The translations under genes were made by a program, and so were the position numbers. The notes under the pieces were generated by a model. That model was not told the DNA's origin. It worked only from the letters and a program-made list of their open reading frames with translations, and did not search any database. From positions 1 through 64,000 of the forward strand of contig VHAT01000006.1 of the NCBI GenBank assembly GCA_016872195.1: 64,000 nucleotides of DNA, read 5' to 3'. Shown one piece after another: positions 29,540 to 40,572 of the stretch. The DNA comes from Sphingomonadales bacterium. GTDB lineage: Bacteria > Bacteroidota > Bacteroidia > Chitinophagales > Chitinophagaceae. Each line of letters starts with the position of its first letter. Position 1 is the first letter of the stretch.

Positions 29540-31729
29540 TCAACGCAAGAACAGCATCTCCCTATATTTGGGTAAGTACCATTCCTTATCATCGACCAGC
29601 AGTTCTAATTTATCGACATGATAGCGGATCGCATCAAAGAACACATCCTTTACTTTTTCTTGGTAGGCGATGGCTTTTTGACGGGTGTCGGATAGTTTAT
29701 TGCAGCTTTTCCGCGCCTCTATCATTTCCTCGACCAGGTCGCTAGTTTGATTGATATGATTGGAGATCTCACTAAGGATCTGTAGTTGGTTGGCAAATCC
29801 CGTTTCTTTGATACCAGCCTCTTTTAATCCACGTATGTTGGAGGCCAGCAGATTTTGATAACGGATAGCGGCGGGCAGCACATGGCTGGTAGCCAGTTCA
29901 CCCATCATGCGACTTTCGATCTGTACTTTCTTGATATACTTTTCGAGCTCGATCTCGTGACGGGCCTCCAACTCTTGATGAGAGTAGATGCCGTTGTCAT
30001 GAAAGAGATGCTTTGCTTTTTCGGTTACCATCGCATCGAGGGCCAGCGGTGTTGTCTTTACATTGGGAAGTCCACGCTTGGCTGCCTCTTTTTCCCAGGC
30101 CTCGCTGTAACCGTCCCCTTCGAACAATACCTTTTCGCTCTTGATAATGTATTCGCGGATCACTTGCATGATGGCGATCTCTTTTTTCTCTCCTTTTTCG
30201 ATCAGACCATCCACCTCTTTTTTGAAATCGCGCAGGGTTTGAGCCATAATGGTATTGAGCACGGTCATGGGATTTGCGCAATTGGCAGAAGATCCTACGG
30301 CTCTAAACTCGAATTTATTACCGGTAAAAGCAAAGGGAGAAGTTCGGTTGCGATCGGTATTGTCCATCAACAGCTCTGGGATGCTCTTGTGGATATCGAT
30401 CTTAAGAAGACTCTCATCGGTTTCGTCCATGCCGGCCGATACTCTCTCTTTTACATCATTGAGTACTTTACTGAGGTATTGTCCCGTAAATACAGAGATA
30501 ATGGCAGGAGGGGCTTCGTTCGCACCCAGTCGATGGTCGTTGGGAGCCGAAGCGATCGAGGCACGCAGCACATCGGCATAATCATGTACGGCCTTGATAG
30601 TGTTGACAAAGAAGGTCAGGAACATCAAATTGGTCTTGGGCGTTTTTCCGGGGGCCAGCAAATTGACACCGGTATCGGTGGCCATGCTCCAGTTATTGTG
30701 CTTTCCGCTTCCATTGATGCCAGCAAAGGGTTTCTCATGTAGCAGCACGCGAAGATGATGACGACGGGCCACTCTCTCCATTACGTCCATTAGTAATGAA
30801 TTATGATCTACGGCTACGCTTACCTCTTCGAAAATGGGAGCACATTCGAACTGAGCGGGCGCTACTTCATTATGGCGGGTACGCAGCGGGATCCCTAATT
30901 TGTACGATTCGTTCTCAAAATCTCGCATGTACGCATATACTCTTTCCGGAATAGAGCCAAAGTAGTGGTCTTCTAACTGCTGATTCTTTGCGGAGGAATG
31001 TCCAAAAACCGTGCGTCCTGTCATCAGTAGATCAGGACGAGCATTGAACAGCGCCTCATCCACAACAAAATATTCCTGTTCCCATCCAAGGGTCACGGTC
31101 ACTTTATTGACATTCTTGTCAAAATAATTGCACACCTCGGTAGCGGCCTTACTGAGGGCTTCGGTGGCTTTTAACAAGGGCGCCTTGTAGTCAAGGGACT
31201 CTCCGGTATACGAAACAAAGATGGTCGGTATGCAAAGGGTTTTTCCATTTCCGATCTCGATTACAAAAGGCGGAGAGGAAGGATCCCAAGCGGTATAGCC
31301 TCTCGCTTCGAAAGTGGCGCGCAGTCCCCCGCTCGGAAAGGACGAGGCATCGGGTTCTTGTTGAATTAGCGCGGCTCCATCAAATTCTTCGATGGCCGTT
31401 CCATCGCTTTTAAGCGTAAAGAAAGAATCGTGCTTTTCGGCTGTTGTTCCGGTTAGTGGTTGAAACCAATGCGTGTAGTGTGTAACCCCTTTTGTCTCGG
31501 CCCAAGCACGCATGCCATTGGCGATCTGGTTAGCCATGTCTCGATCAATCTTATGACCTGCCTTAACGGAAGCTCTCAGGCTTTTAAAGGCCTCATCACT
31601 TAAAAACTCACGGGCCGTTTTCATGGTAAAGACATTGGCCGCAAAAAAGCTGGTGGTTTTATTGGGTGCACCAACTTGAACATTGTTTTTTTCGGTCAGT
31701 TGGCGTATGGCATCAAAGCGTAAAGACAT
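29540..31729 (-). CDS. glnN: Glutamine synthetase type III
   Basis: About 730 aa GSIII; 'FTGNKFEFRAVGSSANCANPMTVLNTIMAQ', 'LHEKPFAGINGSGKHNNWS'. Likely start 'MSLRFDAIRQL' at 31729. Confidence 0.95.
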   Translation of the reverse strand: MSLRFDAIRQLTEKNNVQVGAPNKTTSFFAANVFTMKTAREFLSDEAFKSLRASVKAGHKIDRDMANQIANGMRAWAETKGVTHYTHWFQPLTGTTAEKHDSFFTLKSDGTAIEEFDGAALIQQEPDASSFPSGGLRATFEARGYTAWDPSSPPFVIEIGNGKTLCIPTIFVSYTGESLDYKAPLLKATEALSKAATEVCNYFDKNVNKVTVTLGWEQEYFVVDEALFNARPDLLMTGRTVFGHSSAKNQQLEDHYFGSIPERVYAYMRDFENESYKLGIPLRTRHNEVAPAQFECAPIFEEVSVAVDHNSLLMDVMERVARRHHLRVLLHEKPFAGINGSGKHNNWSMATDTGVNLLAPGKTPKTNLMFLTFFVNTIKAVHDYADVLRASIASAPNDHRLGANEAPPAIISVFTGQYLSKVLNDVKERVSAGMDETDESLLKIDIHKSIPELLMDNTDRNRTSPFAFTGNKFEFRAVGSSANCANPMTVLNTIMAQTLRDFKKEVDGLIEKGEKKEIAIMQVIREYIIKSEKVLFEGDGYSEAWEKEAAKRGLPNVKTTPLALDAMVTEKAKHLFHDNGIYSHQELEARHEIELEKYIKKVQIESRMMGELATSHVLPAAIRYQNLLASNIRGLKEAGIKETGFANQLQILSEISNHINQTSDLVEEMIEARKSCNKLSDTRQKAIAYQEKVKDVFFDAIRYHVDKLELLVDDKEWYLPKYREMLFLR

Positions 31730-31762
31730 GGTTGTAAATTTTGGGCAAAGCAACATAATTTA

Positions 31763-31775
31763 TTGGTTAAACCAA
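31763..31775. promoter_or_regulatory. Candidate operator: palindrome TTGGTT-A-AACCAA upstream of glnN
   Basis: 13-bp palindrome, about 9 bp upstream (minus-strand sense) of a -7-like TTGCTTTG at 31746-31753. Confidence 0.4.
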
Positions 31776-31904
31776 ATTTTTAGTTAAAGAAGGTGGAAAA
31801 AATGTGATTTTATTGCCCCATTCTCTAATTTTTAAAGAGTTTCACTCAAAATATATTATATTATTAAAAATCTATATGTGTAGTGAAGTAGAACAACTTT
31901 TGCC

Positions 31905-31933
31905 TTGATCCCGCATTCTATCCGTTAGCTTTG
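31905..31933 (+). promoter_or_regulatory. Candidate promoter for purL
   Basis: TTG (31905-31907)-N18-TAGCTTTG (31926-31933), 21 nt before the ATG. Confidence 0.45.
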
Positions 31934-31954
31934 CTCAGCAATTTTTACTAACCC

Positions 31955-34186
31955 ATGAAAGTTACTGTCTCTACTGCTGAGCAACTTCGTCTTACTCCCG
32001 CTGAATTCGATTTGATCTGTCAAAAACTGGGGCGTACCCCAAACTTCAATGAGCTATGCGCCTTCTCAGGCATGTGGAGCGAACATTGCAGTTATAAAAA
32101 CTCCATCAAGTGGTTAAAGACCTTACCAAGAGAAGGCGGCAGAATGCTGGTAAAGGCCGGCGAGGAAAATGCCGGACTCATGGACATCGGCGATGGTCTT
32201 GGCGTGGTCTTTAAAATCGAATCGCATAATCACCCTTCTGCCATAGAACCCTTTCAGGGGGCGGCTACCGGGGTAGGAGGAATACACCGTGATATTTTCA
32301 CCATGGGCGCTCGTCCGATCGCAGCGCTTAACTCACTTCGTTTTGGTCAACTCGATGATGAAAAGACCAAGCATTTATTAGCCGGGGTAGTGCATGGAAT
32401 TGGCCATTATGGAAATTGTTTTGGCGTGCCAACAGTAGGGGGTGAAATTTATTTTGATAGTTGTTATCAGACAAATCCGCTGGTCAATGCCATGAGTGTC
32501 GGTATTGTCAAAGCGGGTCAAACGGTATCTGCTACTGCCGCCGGCGTAGGCAATCCTGTGCTTTTCGTGGGAAGTGCGACTGGCAAGGATGGAATAGGGG
32601 GTGCTTCTTTTGCTTCGGCTGATATTACCGCCGAAAGTGCGCAGGAGTTACCGGCCGTACAAGTGGGAGATCCCTTTCAGGAGAAAAAACTTCTCGAGGC
32701 TTGTTTGGAGGTAATTGCAACCGGCGCTGTAGTGGGAATGCAAGACATGGGTGCGGCCGGTATTATTTGCTCCACGGCTGAAATGAGTGCCAAAGGAGAA
32801 GTGGGAATGCGCATCGATCTCGATAAGGTGCCTACTCGTCAGCCCAACATGAAAACCTGGGAATTGCTTTTGAGCGAAAGCCAGGAAAGAATGTTGCTGG
32901 TAGCCAAAAAGGGAGAAGAAGATAAAGTGATAAAGGTCTTTGAGAAATGGGACCTGCCTTGCTCTGTCATTGGGGAGGTAACCGAAAATGGGATCCTGGA
33001 TTTTTACATGCATGGACAACTCGAGGCATCGATACCCGCTCATGAGTTGGTGCTGGGCGGGGGAGCCCCACAATACGAAAGGGAGTATAAGCGGCCTGCT
33101 TATTTCAATGCGATCGAGCAATTTGATCCCGCTTCTGTTGCGCTGCCGGTCGATATCAGCAAAACCGCTTCGTTGTTGATATCCCTTCCGACTATTGCGT
33201 CCAAGCGCTGGGTCTACAGGCAATACGACAGTATGGTAGGAACGGGTAACACCAATACCAATGCTCCCTCTGATGCGGCTGTAGTGTTAGTAAAAGGAAC
33301 CCGTAAAGGACTGGCCATTACCACCGATTGCAATAGTCGCTATGTGTATGCCGATCCGCGTAAAGGAGCCATGATCGCAGTAAGTGAGGCGGCTCGTAAT
33401 ATCGTTTGTTCCGGCGGACTTCCGTTGGGCGTTACCAACTGCCTCAACTTTGGTAATCCTTATGACAATGGAGTCTATTACCAGTTTACCGAAGCCATAC
33501 AAGGGATGGGTGAGGCTTGTCGGAAATTCGATACCCCGGTAACGGGAGGAAACGTTAGTTTTTATAACCAGAATCCAGACGGTCCGGTATTTCCCACTCC
33601 TACGATCGGAATGGTGGGCCTGCTAGAGAATATCGAGAATAAGATGACGCTGGGCTTTAAAGAAGATGGCGATGAAATTTATTTGCTGGGCACCGTTACC
33701 AACGATCTGGGCTGCTCGGAATATTTGCATCGTCTTTGTGGGGTTATGCATTCGCCTGCTCCTTATTTTGAACTGGACGAAGAATATGCAGTACAGCGAT
33801 TGATCGCTTCGCTGATCGATGCCCGCTTGATCGCCAGCGCGCACGATGTAAGTGAAGGGGGCCTCATTACCACATTGCTCGAAAAGAGCTTTGTAAAGGG
33901 ACTGGGCTTTTCTGTTAAGGGTCCCGAAAGAGCAAACGATGGTAAGCCGCTTCGTGCCGATGCCTGCTGGTTTGGAGAAGGTCAAAGCCGAGTGGTGGTG
34001 AGCGTGCCCGCTCAAAGCCGCAATGCTTTTCTTCAGCATGTGGCCCAAGGACCAGTACCGATTACCCTGCTCGGGCAGGTGACAGGAACGTCCGTATTGG
34101 TCGATGGAGCGAACTGGGGGGCGGTAGCGGACTGGAAGCATCGCTACGACAGCGCCATTGAAAGCTATTTGTCAAAAGGGGTATAA
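31955..34186 (+). CDS. purL: Phosphoribosylformylglycinamidine synthase subunit PurL (small type)
   Basis: 'FSGMWSEHCSYKNS', 'VFKIESHNHPSAIEPFQGAATGVGGIHRDIFTMGARPIA'; 743 aa. Confidence 0.96.
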   Translation: MKVTVSTAEQLRLTPAEFDLICQKLGRTPNFNELCAFSGMWSEHCSYKNSIKWLKTLPREGGRMLVKAGEENAGLMDIGDGLGVVFKIESHNHPSAIEPFQGAATGVGGIHRDIFTMGARPIAALNSLRFGQLDDEKTKHLLAGVVHGIGHYGNCFGVPTVGGEIYFDSCYQTNPLVNAMSVGIVKAGQTVSATAAGVGNPVLFVGSATGKDGIGGASFASADITAESAQELPAVQVGDPFQEKKLLEACLEVIATGAVVGMQDMGAAGIICSTAEMSAKGEVGMRIDLDKVPTRQPNMKTWELLLSESQERMLLVAKKGEEDKVIKVFEKWDLPCSVIGEVTENGILDFYMHGQLEASIPAHELVLGGGAPQYEREYKRPAYFNAIEQFDPASVALPVDISKTASLLISLPTIASKRWVYRQYDSMVGTGNTNTNAPSDAAVVLVKGTRKGLAITTDCNSRYVYADPRKGAMIAVSEAARNIVCSGGLPLGVTNCLNFGNPYDNGVYYQFTEAIQGMGEACRKFDTPVTGGNVSFYNQNPDGPVFPTPTIGMVGLLENIENKMTLGFKEDGDEIYLLGTVTNDLGCSEYLHRLCGVMHSPAPYFELDEEYAVQRLIASLIDARLIASAHDVSEGGLITTLLEKSFVKGLGFSVKGPERANDGKPLRADACWFGEGQSRVVVSVPAQSRNAFLQHVAQGPVPITLLGQVTGTSVLVDGANWGAVADWKHRYDSAIESYLSKGV

Positions 34187-34316
34187 CATACACACGAACA
34201 CAGGGGAATTTTTATTACCTTTACACGACCTCCGCCCCTTTTTCTTGCTTATTCTTTATTGCTCGTAAGAGTGCGTTCAGGTCAATTGATTGGTTAAACC
34301 GATTGAATAAAATTGA

Positions 34317-35969
<1,653 letters not shown>

Positions 35970-36033
35970 CCAAGGGGGCTCAATTGCCGTTCCCTTATCT
36001 TTGTCCGCTCATTTTAAGCCAAACCAATAGGTC

Positions 36034-37881
36034 ATGAATTTTGATCGCAACACGGTAATCGGATATCTGATCCTTGCTGTATTATTCTTCGCCCTTTTTT
36101 ATTCAATCAATCAAAATCAACTGGCTGATAATAAGTCAAAGGCCCGCGAGCGATTTATCGCCGATTCCATTGCCAATGCCAATCGACCTAAAGTCGATCC
36201 AACGGTTCTTCGCGCCGATACCCTTCGGGCCGACAGCTTGAACAGGCTGGCATCGGCCGGCTATTTCTCGACAGCCGTTTCTGGTGAACCCAAGGTCATT
36301 ACCCTTTCAAACGCGCTGATGACGGTTTCTTTTACCACAAAGGGTGGGCAAGTGGCCGAAGTTAAGCTTAGCGGATTTGACCAGCATAAAGACACGGCCA
36401 AGGTTGTTATGGCCAAAGGGCTATACAATCAGCTTAGCTACGAGATCAAAACAGGAAGCAACAGTACAGTGCAAACGGCCGATTTGTTTTTTACGCCGGC
36501 TGCTGTTACCACGGCACCCGATGGGAGTCAGACCTTGCGTATGTCCATTGGGAGTACCGATAGCACCCAGCCGGCCAATCTTACACATGTGTATACGATC
36601 CATCCCGATAGTTACCTGATCGATTTTTCTATCGAGGTAAAAGGGGCCGAGCGATTGCTTACCCAAGGATTACTTTCGTTACAATGGCAATACGAAGCGT
36701 TCAAGCAAGAGAGTGATGTTTCCTATGAGAAGCAAAACACACAAGTGGGATTTGAGGAGGATGGTGAGTTCGACTACTTTACGATCGGGAACAGAAAAGA
36801 GCTTCAATTTTCTACATCCGTTTCTTGGTTGGGATTTCGCCAGCGTTTTTTCTTTGCGGCCCTAGCTGCTAAAACCGGTTTCAAAGAAGGAAGAGTTTCT
36901 TGGACCTTGCCAAGCGATTCGCTGGGTATCGTTATTCGAAGTGCGTCCGCCTTTAAGTTGCAGTTAGCGCCTGACGGTGAAACACGCGCCGATCTGAATT
37001 TATATTATGGGCCTTCCGATTATCAAATACTTAAGAATACGCCCTATGGATTCGATCGTGTCGTCAACCTGGGTCAGGGCGTGTACTCTTTTGTTCGGCC
37101 CATCAACAAGTATATCATTGTTCCCATTTTCGATTTTATGCGGCAGCTTAGCGGTGCCAGCCTGGGACTTGCTATTGCGCTGCTGACGCTATTCATCAGA
37201 TTGGTTACGTCTCCACTTACCTATTCTAGTTATCTGAGTGGGGCGAAGATGAAAGCACTTCGTCCTGAGATCGCCAAGCTGAAAGAAAAATATGGTGACG
37301 ATCAGCAAACGATCAGTATGGAGCAAATGAAATTATTCCGTGAGGCCGGTGTCAACCCGCTGGGAGGTTGTATCCCTGCTTTATTGCAGATCCCTATCTT
37401 CTTTGCCTTATTTAGTTTCTTCAATTCGGAGATCAGTTTACGGGGAGCGGCCTTTTTATGGTCGGGCGATCTGTCGGCTTATGATGCTCCCATTCAATTT
37501 GGGTTTCATATTCCGTTGTTTGGAGACCATCTGAGTTTATTTAACCTGCTTGCCACCCTAACCAGCTTGCTGATCTCTGTGTACAGCATGAGCATGAGTC
37601 CGGATCAAAGCAATCCGCTCATGAAGTACATGCCCTACATCTTTCCTTTCTTTATGCTCTTCTTTTTTAACAACCTTCCTTCGGCCCTTACCTGGTACTA
37701 CACTGTTTCGAATCTCATTACCCTGGCCATGCAATACGTGATACAGAACTATATTATCGATCATGATAAGATACTGGCCAAGATTCAAGAGAACCGAAAA
37801 AAGCCAAAGACCAAGTCTAAGTGGCAAGCGAAATTGGAGGAGTTGCAAGAGCAACAAAAAAAATTAAAGGACCGAAAATAA
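36034..37881 (+). CDS. yidC: Membrane protein insertase YidC
   Basis: N-terminal TM, periplasmic domain, C-terminal 60KD_IMP domain: 'LTLFIRLVTSPLTYSSYLSGAKMKALRPEI', 'GGCIPALLQIPIFFALF'. Confidence 0.96.
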   Translation: MNFDRNTVIGYLILAVLFFALFYSINQNQLADNKSKARERFIADSIANANRPKVDPTVLRADTLRADSLNRLASAGYFSTAVSGEPKVITLSNALMTVSFTTKGGQVAEVKLSGFDQHKDTAKVVMAKGLYNQLSYEIKTGSNSTVQTADLFFTPAAVTTAPDGSQTLRMSIGSTDSTQPANLTHVYTIHPDSYLIDFSIEVKGAERLLTQGLLSLQWQYEAFKQESDVSYEKQNTQVGFEEDGEFDYFTIGNRKELQFSTSVSWLGFRQRFFFAALAAKTGFKEGRVSWTLPSDSLGIVIRSASAFKLQLAPDGETRADLNLYYGPSDYQILKNTPYGFDRVVNLGQGVYSFVRPINKYIIVPIFDFMRQLSGASLGLAIALLTLFIRLVTSPLTYSSYLSGAKMKALRPEIAKLKEKYGDDQQTISMEQMKLFREAGVNPLGGCIPALLQIPIFFALFSFFNSEISLRGAAFLWSGDLSAYDAPIQFGFHIPLFGDHLSLFNLLATLTSLLISVYSMSMSPDQSNPLMKYMPYIFPFFMLFFFNNLPSALTWYYTVSNLITLAMQYVIQNYIIDHDKILAKIQENRKKPKTKSKWQAKLEELQEQQKKLKDRK

Positions 37882-37915
37882 TTGCAGTAAATTACTATTC
37901 GTAATCTGCAGGCGG

Positions 37916-38548
37916 ATGTTCAAATCGGTTTTATTTACTTTATTGTTTTATGCGGGTCTCAGCACCTTCGCGCAGGCCCAACGAAGACTTACGGAAGCTA
38001 CCCTTACCTATACGGTACACTTGGATGCAACGGCCACAGACACCACGGTCTCGACCCAGACAGCGACTACGATCTGTTATCTTAAAGGGATCAACAGTCG
38101 GACCGACCTGGTTACCCCGGTAGGCAAGCAGTCCACTATTTATTTGGCCAAGACAGAGCAAGTCATCTTGTTAAAGGAGTACGGAAAACAGCGCTATATG
38201 ACGCGTTTAACAAGGGCTCAATGGGAGCAGTCCAATAGCAAATACCGCGAAGCCAAACTCGACTTTCAAGCAGACACGCTACGTATAGCGGGTTATTTGT
38301 GTAATAAAGTGATCGCAACGCTAAAAGACTCATCCTCGTTTACCATCTGGTACACCCGCGAGCTAACCCCGCTGAATAAAACATTTTTGCCGATGGCAGA
38401 CCTTGTGCCCGGGCTTATTCTTTCTTTTGAAACACGGGTCGGAGAAAATAAGGTGCTATACCAAATCGACCAGATCCTTTTTAATCCCGTGCAACAAATC
38501 TTGTTTGACATCCCGGAAACGGGGTATCGTTTGCTGGATAATAAGTAA
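37916..38548 (+). CDS. Secreted hypothetical protein, possibly GLPGLI-like
   Basis: Signal peptide ending 'FAQAQR'; beta-rich; 'GYLCNKVIATLKDSSSFTIWYTRELTP'. Confidence 0.6.
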   Translation: MFKSVLFTLLFYAGLSTFAQAQRRLTEATLTYTVHLDATATDTTVSTQTATTICYLKGINSRTDLVTPVGKQSTIYLAKTEQVILLKEYGKQRYMTRLTRAQWEQSNSKYREAKLDFQADTLRIAGYLCNKVIATLKDSSSFTIWYTRELTPLNKTFLPMADLVPGLILSFETRVGENKVLYQIDQILFNPVQQILFDIPETGYRLLDNK

Positions 38549-38578
38549 GGAGGAAGTTAATGTTGGGTAAAGACGTAA

Positions 38579-38944
38579 TTAGTGATTGCCCATGGCGCGG
38601 TTGCCAAGCTCAATCTTAACCTTGTTTACCAACACATTCTTTTTGAATGGTAGTGTAAAGGAATTTTTGCCGGCTTGCATCGTTACGTCCGTGTTGAGCT
38701 GGATCACCTTAGGTTGCTCGGTTGCCAGTACTGTTTTGCCGCGAAAGTCATAGCCGGATTTGAGCGAAAGGGTACCATTGAAACCCAGCGTCTTTCCACT
38801 CATGAGTTTACTGGCAGCAGAAGCTTTCTTTTTCTTACCCAGACCCAGCGATGCAAAGGAGACTATTCCCACAGAAAGGAATAGGCCTAATAACATCGTC
38901 TTTGCAAGAAGGCCCGGGCGATATGTGAAAAAAGAGTTAAGCAT
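38579..38944 (-). CDS. Hypothetical exported small basic protein
   Basis: ATG at 38944 gives 'MLNSFFTYRPGLLAKTMLLGLFLSVGIVSFASLG' signal/TM followed by a Lys-rich 80-aa domain. Confidence 0.5.
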   Translation of the reverse strand: MLNSFFTYRPGLLAKTMLLGLFLSVGIVSFASLGLGKKKKASAASKLMSGKTLGFNGTLSLKSGYDFRGKTVLATEQPKVIQLNTDVTMQAGKNSFTLPFKKNVLVNKVKIELGNRAMGNH

Positions 38945-39116
38945 CTGGTACAAAAGTAACAAACAAGAATATGGTAGCAAAGTTGATTTTTTATTTTTTT
39001 TTGCCCCTTCGCATAGATTTAGGCCTGGGGCGGGCAAATAATACACATTTGGGGATAAAACCCTGATTCTCTTTGCGGTATTTTTGTAGTAAATTGGATT
39101 AAACAACGCAAAAGCC

Positions 39117-40532
39117 ATGGCAGAGCACACCCCCCGCGAGGAAAGAGAGGAAATGGCTGAATTGCTCAACCGGTTCGAGCAGTTAAGGGCCGGAGGCAGC
39201 CCCCCCTTTATTGAGGAGGAGGCCTTTGAAAAGATTATCGATCATTTTCAGCAAAAAGAACAACTCGATAAGGCCCTCGAGGCGGCCAATATGGCCGTTG
39301 AGCGTTATCCCTATTCGTCTGCTTTACAGGTTCGTAAGGCCGACATTTTATTGGTGAATCGTCGCTATAGGGAGGGGTTGAGGGTACTCGATCAGGCGCA
39401 CTTATTAGATAGCCGCGATATCAATATCTATATTTTGAGGACCGATGCATACCTCGCACTAGACCAGCAAGACAAGGCGGTGGCGCTGCTGCAAGAGGCC
39501 TTGCAGCATTTTGAGGGAGAGGAAAGGGTAGAACTGCTTTTTGAGTTGGCCGATGTGTACGATGATTATGAAGATTTTGATAAGGTCTTCGATTGCCTAA
39601 AGGGGGTTTTGGAAGTAGATCCCATCAATGAGGAGGCCTTGTATAAGATTTGTTTCTGGACCGATTTTACCGGCCGCAACGAGGAGGGGATCAAATTGCA
39701 TCAGCAAATACTCGATGATCACCCCTATAGCGAATTGGCCTGGTTCAACCTGGGGGCGGCTTATCAAGGGCTCAAGTTGTACGAAAAATCAATTGATGCC
39801 TATAAATATGCAGTGGCGGTCGAGGAGAAATTTGATTATGCCTATCGTAACATGGGAGATGCGTATATCCGTCTTCGTAAATACAGAGAGGCCATTGAAG
39901 TGTTGGAGCGTGTTCACGAGCTGGCCAAACCCGAAGATGTGATCTATGAGGCCATCGGCTATTGTTACGAAAAATTAAAGCAACCCGCTCAGGCCCGTTT
40001 TAATTATCGCAAGGCCTCTCATCTCAGACAAGAAGATAGTCGTATCCTCTATAAAATCGCCTGTACATATTTTAACGAGCAACGTTGGGAGTCTGCCTAC
40101 AAACAAGTGGATACGGCCATTCGCATGCACCGAAGCCAATTCGATTATCAGTTATTGGCGGGGGAGTGCTGCGTACACCTGGGTCGTAGGAAGGAAGCTA
40201 TCCAGCATTTTATGCAAGCCGTTCGAGCCAAGCCACGAAATCTGGCCGGATGGGACGCGCTCATTCGTTTTTTGGTTCAGACAGAGCAGTGGGAGGAGGC
40301 CCTCTTGCAAACAACCCTGGCCTTGCAAGCCACCAAGAATAAGCCTTTGTTTTTATTCTACAAGGCCGCTATCTTTTTTGGCAATGGGCAGTCCAAAGAG
40401 GGTTTATTGCAACTGGAGGAAGCCCTGATTCGGGACACAAAACTCTTGAGGAGTTTTGTTGAGCTTCGCCCCTCTGTTTTGCAAAATGCACAAGTAGTCG
40501 ACCTCTTGGCCCGCTACAAGCGAAAGAAATAG
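39117..40532 (+). CDS. Tetratricopeptide repeat protein
   Basis: Multiple TPRs, e.g. 'SELAWFNLGAAYQGLKLYEKSIDAYKYAVAVEEKFDYAYRNMGDAYIRLRKYREAIEVL'. Confidence 0.9.
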   Translation: MAEHTPREEREEMAELLNRFEQLRAGGSPPFIEEEAFEKIIDHFQQKEQLDKALEAANMAVERYPYSSALQVRKADILLVNRRYREGLRVLDQAHLLDSRDINIYILRTDAYLALDQQDKAVALLQEALQHFEGEERVELLFELADVYDDYEDFDKVFDCLKGVLEVDPINEEALYKICFWTDFTGRNEEGIKLHQQILDDHPYSELAWFNLGAAYQGLKLYEKSIDAYKYAVAVEEKFDYAYRNMGDAYIRLRKYREAIEVLERVHELAKPEDVIYEAIGYCYEKLKQPAQARFNYRKASHLRQEDSRILYKIACTYFNEQRWESAYKQVDTAIRMHRSQFDYQLLAGECCVHLGRRKEAIQHFMQAVRAKPRNLAGWDALIRFLVQTEQWEEALLQTTLALQATKNKPLFLFYKAAIFFGNGQSKEGLLQLEEALIRDTKLLRSFVELRPSVLQNAQVVDLLARYKRKK

Positions 40533-40572
40533 GGGTGCGGTTCGTTTTGCATTTGATTGTACATTTGTCGGT

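Noticed and set aside
29855-30742. 295-aa plus-strand ORF antisense to glutamine synthetase
   Set aside because: Lies entirely within the clearly coding glnN on the other strand; its translation shows no recognisable domain and is a typical shadow ORF.
32648-33223. 191-aa minus-strand ORF inside purL
   Set aside because: Antisense shadow ORF within a highly conserved gene.
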